This document shows, piece after piece, positions 1 through 5,040 of a DNA stretch of 6,438 bases. The notes under the pieces were generated by a model. It did not search any database and was not told the DNA's origin. It saw nothing but the letters and a program-made list of their open reading frames with translations. A program made the position numbers and the translations under genes. The first letter of the stretch is position 1; each line of letters opens with the position of its first letter. This DNA comes from an uncultured Plesiomonas sp. (GTDB lineage: Bacteria > Pseudomonadota > Gammaproteobacteria > Enterobacterales > CAMTGL01). The DNA lies in NCBI GenBank assembly GCA_947071955.1, contig CAMTGL010000122.1, forward strand, positions 1 to 6,438, given 5' to 3'.

Positions 1-1186
1 TCAGAATACGGGCCGTTTTCATTTTGTCGCCAAAATACTTGATACGGTCAGCATTGCGATCTTGATCAGTGTACAGACCAGAGGTGTGTCCGATACCGCC
101 TAGATTTACCATTTTACAGGCCATCTCAACGGCTTGCTCAAAGTTCTTGGCGCGGAACATACCCAGTGTAGGGGAGAGCTTCTCGTGTGCAAACTCTTCC
201 TCTTCGCACACTTCCAAGCCTTCACCAATCAAAATCTTGGTATCGGCAGGAACAGTAATGCCCGACATTTCAGCAATTTTAACGGCTGACTGACCCACGA
301 TATTGGCGTTCATCGCCCCGTTGATCAGAATCACCTTACGAACTTTGTCCGCTTCTTCTTTATTCAGCACATAACCATTGTGGGAAGCAAAACGTGCTTT
401 CACTTGGTCATAAATTTCATCAACAACAATAACAGCTTGCTCAGAAGCACAGACCACGCCGTTATCGAATGTTTTAGACATCAGAACAGAAGCGACGGCA
501 CGTTTAATATCGGCAGTTTCATCAATAACAACCGGCACGTTACCCGCACCTACACCGATAGCCGGTTTACCTGAAGAGTAAGCCGCTTTTACCATGCCTG
601 GGCCACCGGTAGCCAGAATCAGGTTGATATCATTGTGGCGCATCAGCGCGTTTGATAGCTCAACAGAAGGCTGATCAATCCAACCAATAATATCTTTTGG
701 CGCACCCGCGGCTATTGCTGCATCAAGCACCAATTTCGCGGCGGTGTTGGTAGAATTTTTCGCACGTGGGTGCGGAGAGAAGATAATCGCGTTACGGGTT
801 TTCAGTGAAATCAGTGATTTGAAGATAGCCGTTGAGGTTGGGTTCGTGGTTGGCACGATACCGCAAATAATACCTACAGGCTCAGCAATGGTAATAGTAC
901 CAAACTCGTCATCTTCACTCAGAATACCGCAGGTTTTTTCGTCCTTGTACTTGTTGTAGATATACTCAGAAGCAAAGTGGTTTTTGATCACTTTATCTTC
1001 AATGATACCCATACCGGACTCTTCAACCGCCATTTGCGCCAAAGGGATACGCGCATTGTTCGCTGCTAATGCCGCAGCACGGAAGATAGTGTCTACTTGT
1101 TCCTGTGAAAAATTAGCAAATTCTTGTTGCGCTTTTTTCACACGTGCGACCAGCGCATCCAGTTCAGCAAGGTTAGTAACAGCCAT
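1..1186 (-). CDS. adhE: Bifunctional aldehyde-alcohol dehydrogenase AdhE, N-terminal part (cut by window edge)
   Basis: AdhE converts acetyl-CoA to acetaldehyde and then to ethanol in the cytoplasm, using two NADH, and is the main ethanol-forming enzyme of anaerobic growth. Only the first 395 codons of about 890 are present. They cover most of the N-terminal CoA-acylating aldehyde dehydrogenase domain; the iron-dependent alcohol dehydrogenase half lies beyond the left edge. The protein starts MAVTNLAELDALVARVKKAQ and follows E. coli AdhE almost without gaps. The glycine-rich segment TGGPGMV is at residues 193-199. The catalytic cysteine is Cys246 in FDNGVVCASEQ, at the same number as in E. 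coli. The start at 1184-1186 has a good ribosome binding site, AGGAGA, at 1192-1197 on the minus strand. No frameshift or stop is seen. In E. coli, AdhE forms long filaments (spirosomes); the visible part gives no reason to expect otherwise. Confidence 0.97.
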   Translation of the reverse strand, partial: MAVTNLAELDALVARVKKAQQEFANFSQEQVDTIFRAAALAANNARIPLAQMAVEESGMGIIEDKVIKNHFASEYIYNKYKDEKTCGILSEDDEFGTITIAEPVGIICGIVPTTNPTSTAIFKSLISLKTRNAIIFSPHPRAKNSTNTAAKLVLDAAIAAGAPKDIIGWIDQPSVELSNALMRHNDINLILATGGPGMVKAAYSSGKPAIGVGAGNVPVVIDETADIKRAVASVLMSKTFDNGVVCASEQAVIVVDEIYDQVKARFASHNGYVLNKEEADKVRKVILINGAMNANIVGQSAVKIAEMSGITVPADTKILIGEGLEVCEEEEFAHEKLSPTLGMFRAKNFEQAVEMACKMVNLGGIGHTSGLYTDQDRNADRIKYFGDKMKTARIL

Positions 1187-1387
1187 GTTTATCTCCTGAA
1201 TAAAATGAAAACTTTTTAGTAAGCAGGCACAGGTCAAAGCATTCAGTATAAGTGCATTTTGTGACCAACTGAGCTCACGCTTAGTAAAGGGTTCTCATAA
1301 ATGTGCGGTCTGTTGTGTTTTTGCGTTTTTATTTATCTCGCAATATTTACGCAATACTGACAGCCATTTCCTTTCTTATCTGCGCTA

Positions 1388-1393
1388 AGCATA
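1388..1393 (-). promoter_or_regulatory. Candidate adhE -10 element of a CRP-dependent promoter
   Basis: On the minus strand this reads TATGCT, 4 of 6 matches to TATAAT. Seven bases downstream of its last base is an A (plus-strand T at 1381), a normal start point. That start would put the centre of the CRP site (1422.5) at exactly -41.5, the standard class II activation distance, and would give adhE a 195-base leader. There is no good -35 element, as usual for class II CRP promoters. The hexamer alone is weak; the spacing is what supports it. Confidence 0.45.
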
Positions 1394-1409
1394 CGCATTT
1401 ATTCGTATG
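1390..1409. repeat. Dyad CATACG-N8-CGTATG overlapping the putative adhE -10
   Basis: This is a perfect inverted repeat with 6-base arms at 1390-1395 and 1404-1409 and an 8-base AT-rich spacer. It lies between the CRP site and the candidate -10 of adhE and overlaps the first bases of that -10. A repressor bound here would block the promoter. I do not recognise the motif as the site of a specific regulator. Confidence 0.4.
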
Positions 1410-1414
1410 ACTTA

Positions 1415-1430
1415 TGTGATTTAATTCACA
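1415..1430. promoter_or_regulatory. CRP (cAMP receptor protein) binding site
   Basis: The site reads TGTGA-TTTAAT-TCACA, a perfect match to the CRP consensus core with a 6-base spacer, and the symmetry continues one base pair at a time to TATGTGA and TCACATA. It is on the adhE side of the divergent region, 229 bases before the adhE start codon, and is too far from ychE to act directly there by a usual class I or II geometry. It does not fit the FNR consensus (TTGAT-N4-ATCAA). It implies control of adhE by carbon catabolite state. Confidence 0.8.
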
Positions 1431-1440
1431 TATTTTGCTT

Positions 1441-1456
1441 GCTGACTCCATTCAGC
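1441..1456. promoter_or_regulatory. Candidate Cra (FruR) operator upstream of adhE
   Basis: The sequence GCTGACTCCATTCAGC has perfect 5-base arms, GCTGA and TCAGC, and matches the classical Cra palindrome GCTGAATCGATTCAGC at 14 of 16 positions. Cra is a known regulator of adhE in E. coli, where it links ethanol fermentation to glycolytic flux through fructose phosphates. The site lies 10 bases beyond the CRP site as seen from adhE, so Cra could affect CRP action or a more distant promoter. The two mismatches are in the inner part of the site. Confidence 0.5.
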
Positions 1457-1640
1457 TTGGCGAAATTGTGTGCATAATTGCATGTGAAACTCAGGCAAAC
1501 GTAAAAATAGTTTATCAAGTAAAAGCTAAACAACAGCTAAATTGGGTTGGATAAAAACCAAACAAGACACCATAAAACAGTGAAAAGTAAGACTATTTGA
1601 CTGCTTTACTGGCATAGACGTAGTGATGTAATTTTATTAG

Positions 1641-1646
1641 ATTATA
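1641..1646 (-). promoter_or_regulatory. Possible distal adhE promoter -10 (TATAAT)
   Basis: The minus strand reads TATAAT, a perfect -10 hexamer. The sequence 17 bases upstream (ATAAAA) is a poor -35 and there is no TG extension, so the promoter is uncertain. If used, it would give adhE a leader of about 450 bases running through the Cra and CRP sites. Confidence 0.25.
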
Positions 1647-1674
1647 GCGGGAAGAATTTTTGCTTTTATTCTTG

Positions 1675-1680
1675 TATAAA
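1675..1680 (+). promoter_or_regulatory. Possible ychE promoter -10 (TATAAA)
   Basis: TATAAA is preceded by TTG and lies about 80 bases before the ychE GTG, a sensible distance. No good -35 is present 16-18 bases upstream. Transcription would begin near 1687 and produce a leader carrying the palindrome at 1696-1709. Confidence 0.3.
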
Positions 1681-1695
1681 AGTGTTTCGGTTAGC

Positions 1696-1709
1696 ACCTT
1701 GTTCAAGGT
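1696..1709. repeat. Palindrome ACCTTGTTCAAGGT before ychE
   Basis: This is a perfect 14-base palindrome followed by ATTTTTATTTA. In RNA it would fold as a 5-bp stem with a 4-base GTTC loop, followed by a U-rich stretch, so it resembles a weak intrinsic terminator or attenuator in the ychE leader. It could equally be an operator. The stem is short, so neither reading is firm. Confidence 0.3.
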
Positions 1710-1756
1710 ATTTTTATTTACTCAACATCATTTGATTGCAGACTGGAGTTTTAAGC

Positions 1757-2398
1757 GTGGCCCAGCTATTTGATCTTGCAATATTCACCAAGTTTTTCAT
1801 CGGGCTATTTGCGCTGGTGAATCCGGTTGGCATTTTGCCGGCCTTTATCAGTCTGACCAGCCACCAAAGTGAGCAGTTGCGTAATAAAACCAACTTAACA
1901 GCAACTTTATCGGTGGCGATTATTTTGTGGGTTGCGCTGTTTTTGGGGCAGGGGATCTTAGGGATTTTCGGTATCTCGCTTGACTCGTTCCGCATTGCCG
2001 GTGGTTTTTTGGTGATCAGCATCGCGATGTCGATGATCAGCGGTAAATTGGGCGAAGATAAGCAGAATAACCAAGAGAAATCGGAATCGGCACTGCGTGA
2101 TAATGTCGGGGTTGTTCCGCTAGCACTGCCTTTAATGGCCGGCCCCGGAGCAATCAGCTCAACCATTGTATGGGGAACGCGTTATCACCAGTGGTATAAC
2201 ATGCTGGGGTTGTCGGTTACCATTGCGCTGTTTGCCTTGCTGTGTTGGGCTATTTTTCGTGCTGCGCCCTATATTGTTCGTTTACTGGGGCAAACGGGTA
2301 TCAACGTTATTACGCGAATCATGGGTCTGATGCTCCTGGCGCTGGGTATTGAGTTTATTGTTACCGGCGTGCGTGCACTGTTTCCTGGCTTGGGGTAA
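1757..2398 (+). CDS. ychE: YchE, MarC-family inner-membrane protein
   Basis: This is a 213-residue integral inner-membrane protein of the MarC family (UPF0056). Its function is unsettled: the family was once linked to multiple antibiotic resistance, and that link has not held up well. Six hydrophobic segments are visible, at roughly residues 8-30, 46-66, 72-92, 118-140, 148-168 and 186-208. Family signatures are NPVG at residues 22-25 in the first segment and PLALPLMAGPG at 121-131 in the fourth. A charged, Gln/Asn-rich loop (GKLGEDKQNNQEK) separates the two halves. I chose the GTG at 1757 because GGAG at 1745-1748 lies 8 bases before it and the resulting N-terminus (VAQLFDLAIFTKFF) lines up with E. 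coli YchE (about 215 residues). A TTG seven codons upstream at 1736 keeps the frame open but has no comparable ribosome binding site. The gene is probably transcribed alone. Confidence 0.92.
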   Translation: MAQLFDLAIFTKFFIGLFALVNPVGILPAFISLTSHQSEQLRNKTNLTATLSVAIILWVALFLGQGILGIFGISLDSFRIAGGFLVISIAMSMISGKLGEDKQNNQEKSESALRDNVGVVPLALPLMAGPGAISSTIVWGTRYHQWYNMLGLSVTIALFALLCWAIFRAAPYIVRLLGQTGINVITRIMGLMLLALGIEFIVTGVRALFPGLG

Positions 2399-2460
2399 GT
2401 CATTCGGGTTTTTCGGGGCTGATAATCAAGCCTCACTGGGGTAACGCGTTTTGATGCCTT

Positions 2461-2526
2461 GTGCGGTGATAGCTGCCGCACGGGGTGTTATGTTTACATA
2501 ACGTGGCTTTACCGTGCCTGCTTTTT
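2461..2526 (+). terminator. Terminator-like nested inverted repeats after ychE
   Basis: GCACGG at 2478-2483 can pair with CCGTGC at 2512-2517, enclosing an inner perfect repeat GTTATGT (2487-2493) and ACATAAC (2496-2502). The outer arm is followed by CTGC and five T residues (2522-2526). A competing stem is GTGCGG (2461-2466) with CCGCAC (2476-2481), which shares bases with the outer arm. Position and T run suggest the end of ychE transcription, but the internal loops make it an imperfect terminator. Confidence 0.35.
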
Positions 2527-2668
2527 GTTGATTGTTCCCCTGCTTTTTTCTTCACTCCCACCTCACTGTTTTATCTGCACTTATTTTTTTATTTTCTTTT
2601 TATTTCCCCAGTTTCTTGCTTATCAATGCATTTTTTATGCATAGCTTTCATTTTTGCATTTTTCCATA

Positions 2669-2720
2669 TGTTAATTGTTTGTGTGAATTTTTCTTGTGAC
2701 GGTTTTATTTTGTTAATTAA
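2669..2720 (+). promoter_or_regulatory. Two ArcA-like boxes upstream of oppA
   Basis: TGTTAATTAA at 2711-2720 matches the ArcA-P box (A/T)GTTAATTA(A/T) at all ten positions, and TGTTAATTGT at 2669-2678 matches at nine. ArcA is the anaerobic response regulator of enteric bacteria. A weaker copy (8 of 10) is at 2760-2769. The region is AT-rich, which raises the chance of accidental matches, and I see no clean 11-base-phased direct repeat as in many strong ArcA sites. Confidence 0.3.
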
Positions 2721-2774
2721 CCGTATTCTGTTGTATTGCTATTCGATAGCTGATATGAGTGTTAATAGATCAAA

Positions 2775-2799
2775 TTAAAACACTGTTTATCTGTTTTAA
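2775..2799. repeat. Inverted repeat TTAAAACA-N9-TGTTTTAA upstream of oppA
   Basis: Perfect 8-base arms lie at 2775-2782 and 2792-2799 with a 9-base spacer. The right arm covers the place where a -35 would be for the TATAAT at 2816-2821. This placement suits an operator. I cannot name the protein; Lrp is known to affect opp in E. coli and binds AT-rich DNA, but this repeat is not a clear Lrp consensus. Confidence 0.4.
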
Positions 2800-2815
2800 G
2801 ATTAAAAATTAAGCA

Positions 2816-2821
2816 TATAAT
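2816..2821 (+). promoter_or_regulatory. Candidate oppA promoter -10 (TATAAT)
   Basis: This is a perfect TATAAT 337 bases before the oppA start codon. The -35 region (TGTTTT at 18-base spacing) is poor and lies within the inverted repeat at 2775-2799. A second possibility is TTGACT at 2860-2865, which has only weak -10 partners near 2882-2889. A long oppA leader is implied in either case. Confidence 0.35.
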
Positions 2822-3062
2822 CTGGTTTGATCAGTAATACCACATTTTGAACACCGTTTTTGACTTATGAATGTCACATTTTACATAGTCAATGTTATGC
2901 ATAGTTAAATAATAAGTAACAGTGATTTTTTAATGTTGAATTCTGGTTAGGTTAATTTTTGTGGTGAATTATGCTGTTTAAGTGATAAAAGAAGTGGCGA
3001 TGTAGACTCGGTTTTGATACGTTGCTGCGCATATTCCCGCAGAAAAATTTTTGGGGGGATAA

Positions 3063-3101
3063 ATGCAAGTAAAAGAAGTGACTTTGATTGATAAATCATG
3101 A
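3063..3101 (+). CDS. Possible 12-residue leader peptide upstream of oppA
   Basis: ATG at 3063 opens a 12-codon frame encoding MQVKEVTLIDKS and ending with TGA at 3099-3101. A run of six G at 3053-3058, followed by AT, sits 4 bases before the ATG and could serve as an unusual G-rich ribosome binding site. The stop overlaps the ATG at 3098 as ATGA, and that ATG is in frame with oppA, 20 codons before its chosen start. The peptide has no amino-acid run of the type used in classical attenuators. It could be a translated upstream frame that sets oppA translation, or chance. Confidence 0.25.
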   Translation: MQVKEVTLIDKS

Positions 3102-3110
3102 GGTTACTTA

Positions 3111-3134
3111 AGGTTCACCGGATAGTGAATACCT
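3111..3134 (+). promoter_or_regulatory. Small hairpin just before the oppA ribosome binding site
   Basis: AGGTTCAC at 3111-3118 can pair with GTGA-AT-ACCT at 3125-3134 around a 6-base loop, giving two 4-bp helices separated by a 2-base bulge. It ends 12 bases before the oppA GGAG (3147-3150). It is also crossed by the 20-codon in-frame extension of oppA. A role in oppA translation is possible but not shown. Confidence 0.25.
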
Positions 3135-3157
3135 TTATACGATCTTGGAGATTAACG

Positions 3158-4855
3158 ATGACATATAACAAGAAAAAACTGGCAGTGGCTATCAGCCTGT
3201 TGATGGGTGCAACTGTCGGATTAACCGGTTGTGATAACAAGCCTGCGGCCCCACAATCTTCTGCTGCTGAAACACCGTCAACCCCACCAACTGTGCCTGC
3301 TGATGCAAAAACCAAAAATGGTGATGTGCTGGCTGCAACACAAACACTGGTGCGCGGTAACGGTGATGAGCCTGCATCGTTAGATCCCCATAAAGTAGAA
3401 GGTGTTCCGGAAGCGAATATTATCCGTGATTTGCAAGAAGGCATGATTAACCTTAACGGTAACGGTGAGGTGATCCCTGGTGTAGCTGAGAGCTGGGAGA
3501 ATCAGGATTACAAACGTTGGGTTTTCCATTTGCGCAAAGATGCTAAATGGTCAAACGGCACACCGGTTACGGCAGAAGATTTTGTTTTCAGTTGGCGACG
3601 TTTGGTTGACCCAAAAACAGGATCACCTTACGCCTCATACCTTGAGTATGCACAAATTGAGAATGTCAGTGATGTGATTGCCGGTAAAGCGGCACCGGAA
3701 ACACTGGGTGTGAAGGCACTTGACCCTTATACGCTGGAAGTGGTGCTGTCAAAACCTGTACCGTATTTTGTGAAGATGCTGGCGCATACCTCCACCAAAC
3801 CGGTTAATAAAGCAGCGGTAGAGCAATTTGGTGATAAGTGGACTTCCCCTGGAAATTATGTCAGTAACGGGGCATATCAGCTGAAAGACTGGCGGGTGAA
3901 TGAGCGCATTGTGCTTGAACGTAACCCGAACTACTGGGATAACGCGAATGTAACCATTGATCAGGTCACTTATCTGCCGATTGATGAAGGCACAGATGTA
4001 AACCGTTATCGTGCTGGTGAAGTGGATATGACTTACAACCAGTTGCCGATTGACGTGTTCAAAAAGCTGCAGGCTGAAATTCCGCAGGAAGTGAATATTG
4101 ACCCGTATTTGTGCTCATACTATTACGGCATCAACACCACAAAAGCACCGTTTACTGATCCTCGGGTACGTAAGGCGCTCTCTTTATCGATGGATCGTGA
4201 TGTGATAGCTAAACAGGTTATGGCGCAAGGCCAGATCCCGGCATACAGCTTCACACCAAGCATCACCAACGGGCTGGCGGCTAAACAGCCGGAGTGGGCA
4301 TCATGGACACAAGAGCAGCGTAATGCTGAAGCGGCTAAATTACTGGCTGAAGCTGGTTTTGGTAAAGATCATCCGTTGAAATTTACCCTGTTGTACAACA
4401 CTTCTGATAACCACAAGAAAGTGGCTGTCGCTATCTCTTCGATGTGGAAGAAAAATTTAGGTGTTGATGTGGCGCTGGAAAACCAAGAGTGGAAAACGTT
4501 CTTGGATAACCGCCGTCTCGGTAACTATGACGTGACCCGTGCCGGATGGTGTGCTGATTACAATGACCCGACAGCCTTCTTGAATATTTTGCTGTCAAAA
4601 AGCAGCAACAATGACATGAAGTATAAGAGTGCTGCGTTTGATGAAACCATGGTGAAAGCCTTGGCTGCGGCCAACGATACTGATCGCGCGAACTTGTATC
4701 AGCAAGCTGAGAATATCGTTGAAACAGATACCCCGCTGATGCCGATTTATCACTACGTAAGCACCCGTTTGGTGAAGCCGTATGTGGGCGGTTATAGCGG
4801 TAATAACCCGCAAGATGAGATCTATTCGAAGGATCTTTACATCAAGCAACACTGA
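3158..4855 (+). CDS. oppA: Oligopeptide-binding protein OppA, lipoprotein type
   Basis: This is the substrate-binding component of the oligopeptide ABC importer (SBP family 5): it binds short peptides outside the inner membrane and passes them to OppBC. It is 565 residues, against 543 in E. coli. The conserved fold runs from about residue 62 (QTLVRGNGDEPASLDPHK) to the end. Cys319 and Cys465 are 146 residues apart, the same spacing as the disulphide pair Cys271/Cys417 of mature enteric OppA. RAGWCADYNDP (461-471) supplies the equivalents of Arg413 and Asp419, the latter binding the peptide amino end. Some stretches (GDEPASLDP, VAVAISSMWKKNLGVDV) are closer to MppA, but the ligand-site segment and the place before oppB favour OppA. 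The N-terminus differs from E. coli: a KKK-led hydrophobic signal ends in the lipobox LTGC (Cys25), then Asp26-Asn27 and a Pro/Ala/Ser/Thr-rich linker to about residue 48. I chose ATG 3158 because GGAG (3147-3150) is 7 bases before it and the signal peptide begins normally; ATG 3098 would add 20 residues. Confidence 0.95.
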   Translation: MTYNKKKLAVAISLLMGATVGLTGCDNKPAAPQSSAAETPSTPPTVPADAKTKNGDVLAATQTLVRGNGDEPASLDPHKVEGVPEANIIRDLQEGMINLNGNGEVIPGVAESWENQDYKRWVFHLRKDAKWSNGTPVTAEDFVFSWRRLVDPKTGSPYASYLEYAQIENVSDVIAGKAAPETLGVKALDPYTLEVVLSKPVPYFVKMLAHTSTKPVNKAAVEQFGDKWTSPGNYVSNGAYQLKDWRVNERIVLERNPNYWDNANVTIDQVTYLPIDEGTDVNRYRAGEVDMTYNQLPIDVFKKLQAEIPQEVNIDPYLCSYYYGINTTKAPFTDPRVRKALSLSMDRDVIAKQVMAQGQIPAYSFTPSITNGLAAKQPEWASWTQEQRNAEAAKLLAEAGFGKDHPLKFTLLYNTSDNHKKVAVAISSMWKKNLGVDVALENQEWKTFLDNRRLGNYDVTRAGWCADYNDPTAFLNILLSKSSNNDMKYKSAAFDETMVKALAAANDTDRANLYQQAENIVETDTPLMPIYHYVSTRLVKPYVGGYSGNNPQDEIYSKDLYIKQH

Positions 4856-4938
4856 TACCAATTGCGTGCTGACGGCTTTTTGCAACGGGCTGTTAGCTAC
4901 GCCAACAAAGGTGCACCACCAGTGTGATCCTCTGTCAA

Positions 4939-4966
4939 CCAAGGCTTACCAAACGGTAAGCCTTGG
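4939..4966 (+). terminator. Perfect 12-bp hairpin between oppA and oppB
   Basis: CCAAGGCTTACC (4939-4950) pairs perfectly with GGTAAGCCTTGG (4955-4966) around an AAAC loop. It is followed by ATAACTATAAGC, not a T run, so it is unlikely to stop all transcription. In binding-protein operons such hairpins protect the upstream message from 3' exonucleases and reduce readthrough, giving much more binding protein than permease. It lies 83 bases after the oppA stop and 74 bases before the oppB ATG. Confidence 0.8.
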
Positions 4967-5040
4967 ATAACTATAAGCTGAACATGCCGTTACAGCGATA
5001 AACAGGGTTTACATCGTCGCATGACAGGGAGTATGTAGTG

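Larger units (their letters stand above)
1187..1756. other. Divergent adhE/ychE regulatory region
   Basis: This 570-base non-coding stretch separates two divergently transcribed genes. Reading from adhE outward it holds the adhE ribosome binding site (1192-1197), a leader of about 190 bases, a candidate adhE -10, a dyad, a CRP site and a Cra-like site (all within 1388-1456), a minus-strand TATAAT (1641-1646), a plus-strand TATAAA (1675-1680), and a small palindrome ahead of ychE (1696-1709). I see no credible gene in it. In E. coli, adhE is known for more than one promoter and for translation that depends on RNase III processing of its leader, so the long leader is expected. Confidence 0.8.
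2399..3157. other. AT-rich gap between ychE and oppA: terminator and oppA control region
   Basis: This 759-base stretch has no convincing gene. Its left part (2461-2526) carries nested inverted repeats ending in a T run, suited to ending the ychE transcript. From about 2540 to 2700 the plus strand is strongly pyrimidine-rich. ArcA-like boxes, a strong inverted repeat and a TATAAT follow between 2669 and 2821. The last 100 bases hold a G-run, a 12-codon reading frame and a small hairpin just before the oppA ribosome binding site. Open frames in the T-rich part (2459-2778) encode low-complexity Phe/Leu/Cys-rich strings and lack ribosome binding sites. I see no insertion-sequence ends or target duplications. 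Confidence 0.7.

Noticed and set aside
1714..2166. 150-codon minus-strand open frame opposite ychE
   Set aside because: It is a shadow of the conserved ychE coding sequence; it has no family resemblance and crosses the ychE ribosome binding site.
2694..2704. Second CRP site starting TGTGA upstream of oppA
   Set aside because: Only one half-site is present; the second half does not match TCACA.
2459..2778. Two overlapping plus-strand open frames in the T-rich gap (2459-2644 and 2485-2778)
   Set aside because: Their Phe/Leu/Cys/Ile-rich products follow from T-rich DNA, they have no ribosome binding site, and they resemble no family I know.
3014..3042. Proximal oppA promoter with TTGATA at 3014-3019
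   Set aside because: No acceptable -10 occurs 15-19 bases downstream; the CTGCG/CGCAG mini-stem at 3025-3042 is too short to interpret.
3098..3157. Longer oppA start at ATG 3098, giving a 585-residue protein
   Set aside because: It lacks a good ribosome binding site and puts 20 residues ahead of a normal signal peptide. ATG 3158 has GGAG at the right distance. It is kept only as a possible alternative in the leader-peptide finding.
2399..3157. Insertion-sequence or prophage remnant in the long gap
   Set aside because: No transposase fragment, terminal repeats or target duplication could be seen; a long AT-rich leader upstream of oppA is a simpler reading.
3161..3172. GcvB small-RNA target in the first oppA codons
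   Set aside because: GcvB controls oppA in E. coli and Salmonella, but here only about six bases (UAACAA, 3166-3171) could pair with its GU-rich seed, too few to claim.
3115..3444. Minus-strand open frame opposite the start of oppA
   Set aside because: It mirrors the Pro/Ala-rich linker and signal peptide of oppA in antisense, and codon constraint clearly follows the oppA frame.
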